Positions 16,159 through 23,307 of a stretch of DNA of 30,897 nt are shown here, piece by piece. Numbering within the stretch: position 1 is the stretch's first letter; each line of letters begins with the position of its first letter. The notes beneath the pieces were generated by a model. It was not told where the DNA came from and did no database searches. It saw only the letters and a program-made list of their open reading frames with translations. Location: the NCBI GenBank assembly GCA_000493965.1, contig AWNV01000036.1, positions 1 through 30,897 on the forward strand. Direction: 5' to 3'. A program made the position numbers and the translations under genes. Source of the DNA: Candidatus Aminicenans sakinawicola JGI OTU-1. Its GTDB lineage: Bacteria > Acidobacteriota > Aminicenantia > Aminicenantales > Aminicenantaceae.

Positions 16159-18633
16159 TTATTTCTTCTCTTTTAAAGTCTCATAATAATCCAAAGTCAT
16201 CATGTGATCTTCATAAGAGCAGAATCTGTTCGGCTCTGTTCCTGGAATAAAAACTTCCATCATAGGAAACAAACAGAACGGAGTAGCCAGTAAGCCGGTC
16301 TTGCTATCGATTTCCACAAAAGCAAGATTGGATGGGACTTCGAATTCTTCCTGTATTGGTTCTTCTTCTCCTGCTTCCTCTGCTTCTTTTTTCTCTTTCT
16401 CAATGATTCTCTGAAAAAAATCTATCCATATGGGAAGAGCAGCCACAGCACCTGACTGCCGGTCACCTATTGTTATCCTCCCCTCTTTATAGCCAACCCA
16501 AACACCTGCACAAAGCGAAGGTGAAAAACCCATAAACCAAGCATCGGAAAAGTCATCAGTAGTCCCGGTTTTCCCGGCCAAAGTTTTCTCCAGGAACCTT
16601 GCTGCTTGAGCAGACCCTCTCTGCACAACGCCCTGAAGTAAACAAGTCATTATATATGCAATCTGGGGAGATATTACTTCATCTGATTCGATCTTGGCTT
16701 CTTCCAAAATGTTCCCATCATTATCTTCTATATGTGTAATGAAGTAAGGTCTTATACGAATCCCTTTATTTGGAAAAGTGGAAAAAGCAGAAACCAGCTC
16801 AATCATTTTAACCTCAAAGGCTCCCAATGCCAGAGAAAGATAAGGATAAATCGTCGAAGTAATTCCGAATTTACGGCAGTAATTAACCCCAGTCTGAGGC
16901 GAGATATATTCCAGAAGTTTTGCCGTAACAATATTTCTTGACTCTTCCAAGCCTTTACGTAAAGTAACACGTCCTTTATATTTCTTATCGTAATTTGGAG
17001 GAGACCACAATTCCCCGGACCATTTGTCTTCAAAATCTGTAGGCTCATCAACAATCCCACTTGCAGGTGTGAAATCATTCTCCAGGGCAGCTGTATAAAG
17101 TATGGGTTTTATTACCGAACCACACTGCCTTAAAGCCTGAGTTGTAATGTTATACTCACTTCTCTTAAAAGAATATCCGCCCACCATGGCTTTTATCTGG
17201 CCCGTTTGGGGTTCGATAGCAAGAAAAGCCCCTTCAAGAAGCGGTTCCTGGTCAAGAGAAACAAGGAGTTCTTTCTTCTCTTCATCTAAGTCATTGACTC
17301 TAACATGTATTATATCTCCCTTCTTAATAAGGCTTTTCAGGTTTTTTGTATTGGTCCAGGCAATATCTTTATTCGTCATTTCGCCAATATAATCTTTCAC
17401 CTTAACATCCGCCTTGCGTGTCTCAACCGACATGACAACCGCTTCAATTACCTCTCCCTTTTCAATAGAAGGTTTCTGCCAATCCATCAGTAACTTTTCA
17501 GGCTTTTCACTCTTTACGGGATTTTGTATTGGCTTCTCCAGCTCTTCCAGGTTTTCAATCCCCATATCCAGCAAGTTTTCTTTGTCTTTTCTCCACCCCT
17601 GCCTCTTATCCAGAACATGGAGCCATTTCCTTACAGCATTTTCCGCATATCCCTGGTACTCTGTATTTAAAGTTGTATAGACCTTCAACCCTTCTCTGTA
17701 AAGAGAATCCTTGCCGTAATTATCATACAAATATCTTCTGATTTCTTCATTGAAATAAACAGCAAATTCAGAATCTCCCCGGTATAAAGGAAGAACATTA
17801 AGTGGCTCTTTCTTGATTTCAGCGGCTTCTTCTTCTGTTATGAATCCTTCTTCGACCATACGGTTAAAGACATGATTGCGGCGGCGCAATGTCAGGTCAG
17901 GATTTCTGTAGGGAGAATAAGAAGTGGGCGCCCTGAAGATACCGGTAATCAAAGCCGATTCTTCAAGGTTCAACTCTGAGACATTCTTACCAAAGTATAA
18001 CTGCGATGCAGCTTCAACTCCATATGCACCATGCCCTAGATTAAATTGATTGCAGTACATGGTCAGTATCTCTTCTTTGGAATAATTCCTTTCGAGCTGC
18101 AGGGCAAGAATCGCTTCTTTCAGTTTCCGCCGTACAGTCTGTTTTGGATGAAGAAAAAGATGTTTCACTAACTGCTGGCTAATAGTACTTCCCCCATGAA
18201 GCTTTCTCGGTTTCAATATTAGCTTAATATCTTCTTTAACAGCCCGCAAAATACCCTTATAATCAATTCCATGGTGGTTATAAAACCTCGGGTCTTCTGT
18301 TGCAATAATTGCATTCTTCAAAACCTCGGGGATTTCTTCATATGTGATTTCAATTCTTTTTTGTAATGCATATTCTCCTATGACTTCTCCATCATCAGAG
18401 TAGATATAAGTAATTATGTTTGGTTTATATTCCTCGAGTTTAGAGATAGAAGGAACATTCCGCAGAACCCCGACATAAAATCCAAGCAGTGCTCCAAAAA
18501 TACACACCAATAAAAAAATAAAGGCCAGGAAAGCTCCTTTATAATATTTATTCCTGCTGAGATTTCTTAATTTTTTTAAGCTCGGTTTTTTAATTCTGAA
18601 TTTCTTTATCTTTAAGACAAATTTATTTTTCAT
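16159..18633 (-). CDS. mrcA: Class A penicillin-binding protein (PBP1A type)
   Basis: An 824-residue bifunctional peptidoglycan synthase. The start is set at 18633 (MKNKFVLK); the frame is open 14 codons further, but that extension is unlike the family. A basic cytoplasmic tail and a membrane segment (~34-56) anchor it. The GT51 transglycosylase domain (~80-250) has catalytic Glu113 in ATEDPRFYNHHG and the GGSTISQQL motif at ~147-155. An OB-like insert follows at ~390-460. The transpeptidase domain has Ser506-x-x-Lys509 (CGSVIKP), Ser565-x-Asn567 (ESRN) and Lys688-Thr-Gly690 (AGKTGTTDD). All catalytic motifs are intact. The tail has a Glu-rich stretch. It is a single gene on this strand, with tmk upstream across a repeat-bearing spacer. 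Only a weak promoter candidate is seen (TATATT near the start). Confidence 0.95.
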   Translation of the reverse strand: MKNKFVLKIKKFRIKKPSLKKLRNLSRNKYYKGAFLAFIFLLVCIFGALLGFYVGVLRNVPSISKLEEYKPNIITYIYSDDGEVIGEYALQKRIEITYEEIPEVLKNAIIATEDPRFYNHHGIDYKGILRAVKEDIKLILKPRKLHGGSTISQQLVKHLFLHPKQTVRRKLKEAILALQLERNYSKEEILTMYCNQFNLGHGAYGVEAASQLYFGKNVSELNLEESALITGIFRAPTSYSPYRNPDLTLRRRNHVFNRMVEEGFITEEEAAEIKKEPLNVLPLYRGDSEFAVYFNEEIRRYLYDNYGKDSLYREGLKVYTTLNTEYQGYAENAVRKWLHVLDKRQGWRKDKENLLDMGIENLEELEKPIQNPVKSEKPEKLLMDWQKPSIEKGEVIEAVVMSVETRKADVKVKDYIGEMTNKDIAWTNTKNLKSLIKKGDIIHVRVNDLDEEKKELLVSLDQEPLLEGAFLAIEPQTGQIKAMVGGYSFKRSEYNITTQALRQCGSVIKPILYTAALENDFTPASGIVDEPTDFEDKWSGELWSPPNYDKKYKGRVTLRKGLEESRNIVTAKLLEYISPQTGVNYCRKFGITSTIYPYLSLALGAFEVKMIELVSAFSTFPNKGIRIRPYFITHIEDNDGNILEEAKIESDEVISPQIAYIMTCLLQGVVQRGSAQAARFLEKTLAGKTGTTDDFSDAWFMGFSPSLCAGVWVGYKEGRITIGDRQSGAVAALPIWIDFFQRIIEKEKKEAEEAGEEEPIQEEFEVPSNLAFVEIDSKTGLLATPFCLFPMMEVFIPGTEPNRFCSYEDHMMTLDYYETLKEKK

Positions 18634-18680
18634 TTCTACTCTTAGAATATAGCAGATATCTACGAGAGAGAGCAAGCAGC

Positions 18681-18701
18681 CAGTCGGCAGTAGACAGTCG
18701 A
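18681..18701 (+). repeat. Three heptamer repeats (CAGTNNN)
   Basis: Three consecutive 7-base units (CAGTCGG, CAGTAGA, CAGTCGA) sit just outside the start of composite repeat copy A and run into it. The same kind of unit forms a longer array at 19684-19740. Confidence 0.55.
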
Positions 18702-18780
18702 AAGATAAAAAAATCAGAGGCCGTGAAAAATGTACCAGGTACGTATTTACTTGTACCAGGTACAGTTTTTCAGTAGACAG
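18695..18780 (+). repeat. Composite repeat, part 1, copy A (paired GTACCAGGTAC palindromes)
   Basis: An 86-base noncoding unit that recurs at 19608-19693 at the same length and with only a few differences. Its core is two copies of the palindrome GTACC-A-GGTAC (18732-18742 and 18753-18763 approximately) separated by 10 bases, so each can form a hairpin. It lies in the spacer upstream of PBP1A and downstream of tmk. It looks like a REP- or MITE-type mobile sequence; no transposase is seen nearby. Confidence 0.75.
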
Positions 18781-18787
18781 AATATTT

Positions 18788-18860
18788 GGGGGGCGGTTCT
18801 ATTTTCTCTAAAAGATCAAGAAATTAAAACTAGGTAAGGGAAAAAATAGAACCGTCCCCG
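18788..18860 (+). repeat. Composite repeat, part 2, copy A (long inverted repeat)
   Basis: A 73-base unit bounded by inverted arms: left GGGGCGGTTCTATTTT from 18790 and right AAAATAGAACCGTCCCC ending at 18859, differing by about one base. The arms enclose about 40 AT-rich bases. The same unit recurs at 19786-19857. The GGGACGGTTCT arm resembles REP sequences mobilised by REP-associated (IS200/Y1-type) transposases, from memory of such elements. It ends 12 bases from the tmk stop, so its hairpin might also end tmk transcription. Confidence 0.75.
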
Positions 18861-18871
18861 AGAAGCTAAGA

Positions 18872-19501
18872 TTATATTGACAGAAAATCAAGGTATTTAA
18901 AAACGACTGCTCCTATCTCATTAGATATTTCTTCTATAGATTTATGCCCGTCTATATGAATAATGTTTTCTCCCTTAAAACTCTTAAATATTTCTCTTAC
19001 TTTGACTAAATATTCTTCCTGTTCAAAAAGGATGTCCCTTTTTTTTCTCGTCTCTATACGCTTGAGGCCTTTTTTTACATCAACATCCAGTATAAAAACC
19101 AGATCTGGCATTACAACGAACTCTTCGTTAATGCTGCGGATAAATCCTTGATCTATCCTCCTTGCACCTTGATAAGCTATGGTCGAAAAATAATACCTAT
19201 CTAAAATAACAATTTTTCTCTTTTCCAAAGCAGGCTTCAGGTTTTTCTCAACATTTTCTCTCCTGTCTTTTTGAAACAGATTTAATTCTTCCTCTGGCGT
19301 GATTGAATTCGCAAAGGCTGCCTTTTTCTTAATTTCACGGCCCCACTTACCCATAGAAGGCTCCTGAAAATAAACTGTCTCAAAATCTTTCTTTCGAAGC
19401 CTGTCCAGCAGTATTTCAGCTTGAGTAGTTTTTCCTGTCCCATCTATACCTTCAAAAACAATCAGAATTCCCTTTTTTAAGTGATATCCCATTTTTCTCA
19501 T
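18872..19501 (-). CDS. tmk: Thymidylate kinase
   Basis: A 209-residue P-loop kinase that converts dTMP to dTDP with ATP in dTTP synthesis. Walker A is EGIDGTGKTTQ (GIDGTGKT at residues 18-25). The dTMP-binding DRYYFSTIAYQGA motif is near residue 100 and a basic lid RKKRD lies around 150. Length is normal. Two starts are possible, ATG at 19501 or three codons later; AAGG 4 bases before the first gives it slight support. The gene stands alone, bracketed in direct orientation by two copies of the same composite noncoding repeat, which is unusual for a housekeeping gene. Its usual neighbour holB is not here. Confidence 0.94.
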   Translation of the reverse strand: MRKMGYHLKKGILIVFEGIDGTGKTTQAEILLDRLRKKDFETVYFQEPSMGKWGREIKKKAAFANSITPEEELNLFQKDRRENVEKNLKPALEKRKIVILDRYYFSTIAYQGARRIDQGFIRSINEEFVVMPDLVFILDVDVKKGLKRIETRKKRDILFEQEEYLVKVREIFKSFKGENIIHIDGHKSIEEISNEIGAVVFKYLDFLSI

Positions 19502-19607
19502 TTGGCCTTAACACCCAGAATCTTAAAAGGTAAGCAGTAAAGGATAATATAATAGAAGACAAAAAAGTTCAAACTTATCCTGCAGCCAATAGGCAGTTGG
19601 TAATCAG

Positions 19608-19693
19608 CAGTCGAAAGATAAAAAACGCAGAGGCAGTGAAAAATGTACCAGGTACGTATTTACTTGTACCAGGTACAGTTTTTCAGTAGGCAG
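19608..19693 (+). repeat. Composite repeat, part 1, copy B (paired GTACCAGGTAC palindromes)
   Basis: The second 86-base copy, in the same orientation as 18695-18780, again with two GTACC-A-GGTAC palindromes 10 bases apart. It lies in the 419-base gap (19502-19920) between the divergent tmk and htrA. That gap otherwise holds only the heptamer array, the second inverted-repeat copy and the htrA leader; no small gene is seen in it. Confidence 0.75.
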
Positions 19694-19740
19694 TCATCAG
19701 TATACAGTCGGCAGTTGGTAGTCAATCAGTAGTTAGTCGG
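19684..19740 (+). repeat. Heptamer tandem array (CAGTNNN-type, about eight units)
   Basis: The units CAGTAGG, CAGTCAT, CAGTATA, CAGTCGG, CAGTTGG, TAGTCAAT, CAGTAGT and TAGTCGG follow one another with a near-perfect 7-base period; the first four bases are nearly constant and the last three vary. The array begins in the end of composite repeat copy B. Short heptamer arrays of this sort resemble the STRR repeats known from cyanobacteria. Confidence 0.65.
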
Positions 19741-19785
19741 CATTATGCAACTTTTCCTCTTTCTTGATAGTTTTACCATATTTCT

Positions 19786-19857
19786 GGGATGGTTCTATTT
19801 TCTCTGAAATATCAAGAAATTAAAACTAGGTAAGGGAAAAAAATAGAACCGTCCCCG
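19786..19857 (+). repeat. Composite repeat, part 2, copy B (long inverted repeat)
   Basis: The second copy of the inverted-repeat unit: left arm GGGATGGTTCTATTTT from 19786, right arm AAATAGAACCGTCCCC ending 19856, with the same interior as copy A. In copy B, part 1 and part 2 are about 90 bases apart (7 in copy A), the difference being the heptamer array and unique bases. It lies about 64 bases upstream of the htrA start. Confidence 0.75.
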
Positions 19858-19920
19858 ATAAGTTGGTTGAATTTTTAATAGTATTATGGTACTTTAAAGT
19901 ATACTTTTGGAGGTAGAGAA

Positions 19921-21411
19921 ATGAAAAAAACTCCACTGATAGCTTTATTAAGTTTCGTGCTCGGAATAATCATAACAGGCCTGATTCTTGTTTATTCCCC
20001 TGGGAAAAATTCGCCTGATAACTTCTTAGAGAACTCATCTGCTAATCTATATGCTTCCTCGCTTTCCCAGCCGAGAGAAAATCTAGACTTTGCAAAAATC
20101 GCTGAAAAAGTGAGCCCTGCCGTTGTGAGAATTGAAGCCGAGAAGGTAGTAACGAGGAAGATTAGCGGTTTTGGAGATGATCTCTTTTTCGATGATTTCT
20201 GGGATAGATTTTTTGGATCTCCCCCCAAGAGAGAACAGGAATACCGCTCTTCGGCCAGGGGGTCAGGTTTCTTTATAAGCACAGATGGCTATATAATCAC
20301 AAATAATCACATCGCAGAGAAAGCTATTAAAGTCACCGTTACTACTCTTCAGGGAAATGAATACACTGCAAAGATTGTAGGCACTGATCCAAGCACCGAT
20401 CTGGCATTACTTAAGGTTGATGAAAAAAATTTGCCCTATGCTGAGCTTGGAGATTCAACAAAATTACATGCGGGAGAATGGGTTCTTGCCATAGGAAATC
20501 CTCTAGGCTTTGAACATACTGTCACAGCCGGAATCGTCAGCGCAAAAGGCAGACAGCTTGGTGCAGGAATGAACCTCCCGACTTACCAGGACTATATTCA
20601 GACCGATGCTGCCATAAACCCCGGAAACAGCGGTGGTCCTCTAGTAAACACCAAGGGCGAGGTCATCGGTATTAATAGTTTGATATCAACTACCACTGGA
20701 GGAAATATCGGGATCGGTTTTGCCATTCCCTCCAGTTTGGCAAAAAAAGTAGTCATACAACTGAAAGAAAATGGAAGAGTAATACGGGGCTATCTGGGAG
20801 TTAGAGGACTCTATCCTATTGATGAAAAAACAAAAAAGAATCTCGGTCTAAAGTCAAGAAATGGAGTCATGATCAATCAGGTTGAACAGGGCACTCCTGC
20901 TGACAAAGCCGGACTTGAGCGCTACGATGTGATAATTAAAGTTAATGACGAACCTGTAAAAAATCCTAACGACCTGATGTTTAAAATTGCCGATATCAAG
21001 CCCGGTACAAAAGTTAAACTTTCAGTTATCCGTGATGGCAAGGAAGAAAGTTACATAGTAAAAATCGCAGAATTGGAATCCGAAAAAGAACAGGAAACAA
21101 CTTCCTCTTCAGGAAAGGATATAGGCTTATCAGTAAGGGAATTAACTCCCCGCCTGGCAAACCGCTACGGTTACAAGACACAAGAAGGCCTAATAATAAC
21201 CGAAGTGAGACGTTACAGCGAGGCAGCAAAAGAAGGCCTGGAAGTCGGAGATATTATTCTTGAAGCCAATAGAAAGAGAGTCAGGAGCGCAAAAGAACTG
21301 GAATCTATTTTGAAAAAAACTTCTCCCGGAGAATCAATAATGCTGCTCATCAGCAGGGAAAGTAATAGGCAAGCACAAGAATTCATCGTTACTTTAAGGA
21401 TACCTGAATGA
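19921..21411 (+). CDS. htrA: HtrA/DegP-family periplasmic serine protease
   Basis: A 496-residue protease/chaperone for misfolded envelope proteins. The ATG has GGAGG 7 bases upstream; a weak promoter (TTGAAT-17-TACTTT, 19867-19895) may precede it. Residues ~6-25 are a signal or anchor segment without an obvious signal-peptidase site. The trypsin-like domain has the complete triad: His130 (TNNHI), Asp160 (DPSTDLALL) and Ser237 (NPGNSGGPL). Two PDZ domains follow (~280-370 and ~390-490), each with a GxxxPAxKAGL or SEAAKEGLEVGD core, which fits DegP/DegQ rather than single-PDZ DegS. The stop overlaps dapF by 4 bases, so the two are translationally coupled, although their functions are unrelated. 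Confidence 0.95.
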   Translation: MKKTPLIALLSFVLGIIITGLILVYSPGKNSPDNFLENSSANLYASSLSQPRENLDFAKIAEKVSPAVVRIEAEKVVTRKISGFGDDLFFDDFWDRFFGSPPKREQEYRSSARGSGFFISTDGYIITNNHIAEKAIKVTVTTLQGNEYTAKIVGTDPSTDLALLKVDEKNLPYAELGDSTKLHAGEWVLAIGNPLGFEHTVTAGIVSAKGRQLGAGMNLPTYQDYIQTDAAINPGNSGGPLVNTKGEVIGINSLISTTTGGNIGIGFAIPSSLAKKVVIQLKENGRVIRGYLGVRGLYPIDEKTKKNLGLKSRNGVMINQVEQGTPADKAGLERYDVIIKVNDEPVKNPNDLMFKIADIKPGTKVKLSVIRDGKEESYIVKIAELESEKEQETTSSSGKDIGLSVRELTPRLANRYGYKTQEGLIITEVRRYSEAAKEGLEVGDIILEANRKRVRSAKELESILKKTSPGESIMLLISRESNRQAQEFIVTLRIPE

Positions 21412-22256
21412 AAATAACCAAGGTTCATTCACTAGGCAATGACTTCCTGATAATTGACGAAGAAGAAAATCCCTGTATTAAAGAAAAAGCTACTCTTGCA
21501 AGACGCATATGCGCACGGCATACAGGAATCGGAGCCGACGGCCTGCTGTTGATATCTGTCAAGGATAAAGACATGGGGTTCGTCAACTTCCGGATTTTCA
21601 ACGCTGACGGGACCGAAGCAGAAGTATCAGGAAACGGCCTGAGATGTGCGGCAGCATATTTGTACTATCAAAAAAAAATCGAGTCTCCCAAAATCACTTT
21701 TTTAACAACCGTAGGAAATCGCGAAAGTGAACTCCTCAAACGGAAAGACAATTTCTTTGACATTAAAATTGAAATGGGAATTCCCCATTTAAGCTCCAAA
21801 GATATTCCTTTTGATGATGGAACTTTTCATGAAAAAATTATCGACTATCCACTCTCCATCAATAAAAAGGTCCACCATATTACCCTAGTCTCACTCGGCA
21901 ATCCCCACTGCGGTATATTTTTCGACCGTTTCCCTGCTCGAATCGAATGGCATCAAATAGGATACGAAATAGAATTCCATCCTTTCTTTCCAAAGAGAAT
22001 AAATGCCGAATTCATACGAGTCTCAAACAGAAAAGAAATCGAAGTCCTTTTTTGGGAAAGAGGTGTAGGGGAGACTCTATCTTCAGGAAGTGGTGCCTGT
22101 GCTGCTGCAGTAGCTTCCATCCTTAAAAATCTGACGGAAAGAAAGGTGAATGTAAGAACATCCATGGGGAACCTAACAGTAGAATGGGAAAAAGAGAAAG
22201 TCTTTCAGTCAGGGCCCTCGGTAGTATTGTATGAAGGTAATTTCCTCCAAAGTTAG
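21408..22256 (+). CDS. dapF: Diaminopimelate epimerase
   Basis: A 282-residue enzyme that interconverts LL- and meso-diaminopimelate, the last step before lysine and the source of meso-DAP for peptidoglycan. The N-terminus KVHSLGNDFLIID is typical. The two active-site cysteines are present: Cys80 in SGNGLRCAA and Cys231 in SSGSGACAAAVA. GNPHCGI in the middle is also a family motif. Length matches the family. The start codon overlaps the htrA stop (ATGA). It converges on thiL with a 27-base gap. Its presence implies DAP-type peptidoglycan, consistent with the PBP1A gene nearby. Confidence 0.96.
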   Translation: MKITKVHSLGNDFLIIDEEENPCIKEKATLARRICARHTGIGADGLLLISVKDKDMGFVNFRIFNADGTEAEVSGNGLRCAAAYLYYQKKIESPKITFLTTVGNRESELLKRKDNFFDIKIEMGIPHLSSKDIPFDDGTFHEKIIDYPLSINKKVHHITLVSLGNPHCGIFFDRFPARIEWHQIGYEIEFHPFFPKRINAEFIRVSNRKEIEVLFWERGVGETLSSGSGACAAAVASILKNLTERKVNVRTSMGNLTVEWEKEKVFQSGPSVVLYEGNFLQS

Positions 22257-22283
22257 CCTCTTTCGTCCTGAATCAGATATGGC

Positions 22284-23264
22284 TCACCGCATTTTGAAAT
22301 GCTGATACCCATTTTCCATTAATTTTTTCCTCTTTCCGCTTTTATCCACTATAAAAACATCTTTCCCCTCAATTATCCTGCCTATCTGAGTAATCCTGAA
22401 TCTCTTTTGCAGTCTAGAAATTGAATCGATCTGCTGCGGTGGGATTGAAAAAAGAAGTTGATAATCCTCTCCACCGTGGAGAGCATACCAAAAAGCCCTT
22501 CTCTGCATGGAACGCAGTTCAGTGGAGATGGGCAATTTTTCCAAATATATTTCAGCACCACACCCGCTTTCTTCACAGATATGGCCCAGGTCTACAGATA
22601 AACCATCACTGATATCTATCATGGAAGAAGCCAACATAAGATGGGAAAGTTCGCATCCAAGCGAAACGCAAGGAGCAGGGTCCAGAAAAGCCTTTAGCAG
22701 CGTATCTGCTTTTTTATCATCTCCAATACTGTATCCTTTTCTTGCCAGCAGCAGCCCCTGCCTGGCATCACCCAAAGTGCCTGAAACAAAGAGAAGATGT
22801 CCCGGTTTTGCCCCACTTCGTTTTAAAATGTTTTTCCCTTCTCCGACAGCAGTTACAGATATTGTAATTTTTTTTGCCTGGGAAATATCTCCTCCAATAA
22901 GAATGACCTTTTCTTCTTTTGCTGCTGACTTCAGTCCTGCGAAAAATTTTTCCAGCCAATCCAGCTCTATCTGTATTGGCAAGCCCAACCCGAGAAGCGC
23001 ATACCTGGGCACACCGCCCATTGCTGCTATGTCACTCAAGTTAACATTTAAACTTTTCCGGCCAAGAAAATAGGGAGGATGAAAGGAGGAGACAAAATGA
23101 AAATCTTCAACAAGCAGGTCTTTGGTGATAATAAAAGAGCTTTTTCCTGCCTTAATAACAGCGGCATCATCGCCTATACCAACTGTCAATTCCGGGCACG
23201 ATACAGAAAACTCCTTCCTCAGTTCTGAAATAAGCTCTTTTTCTTTTAAACCCTGTAGTTTCAT
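22284..23264 (-). CDS. thiL: Thiamine-monophosphate kinase
   Basis: A 326-residue PurM-like enzyme that phosphorylates thiamine monophosphate to the active cofactor thiamine diphosphate. Motifs seen are GIGDDAAV (29-36), the metal-binding NLSDIAAMGG (75-84), GGDIS in the middle, and DISDGLSVDL followed by HGGEDYQLL in the second half. Length is normal. It is the last gene of the minus-strand run after lon (43-base gap), so probably in one transcript. No clear ribosome site precedes the ATG and no thiamine riboswitch is seen, suggesting constitutive expression with lon. Confidence 0.95.
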   Translation of the reverse strand: MKLQGLKEKELISELRKEFSVSCPELTVGIGDDAAVIKAGKSSFIITKDLLVEDFHFVSSFHPPYFLGRKSLNVNLSDIAAMGGVPRYALLGLGLPIQIELDWLEKFFAGLKSAAKEEKVILIGGDISQAKKITISVTAVGEGKNILKRSGAKPGHLLFVSGTLGDARQGLLLARKGYSIGDDKKADTLLKAFLDPAPCVSLGCELSHLMLASSMIDISDGLSVDLGHICEESGCGAEIYLEKLPISTELRSMQRRAFWYALHGGEDYQLLFSIPPQQIDSISRLQKRFRITQIGRIIEGKDVFIVDKSGKRKKLMENGYQHFKMR

Positions 23265-23307
23265 AAAGAAAAACTAACACACTTGATTAGAATAGCGAAG
23301 TTCAGGT

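Noticed and set aside
19684..19740. Heptamer array considered as a CRISPR.
   Set aside because: Units are 7 bases with no spacers; CRISPR repeats are longer and separated by unique spacers, and no cas genes are present.
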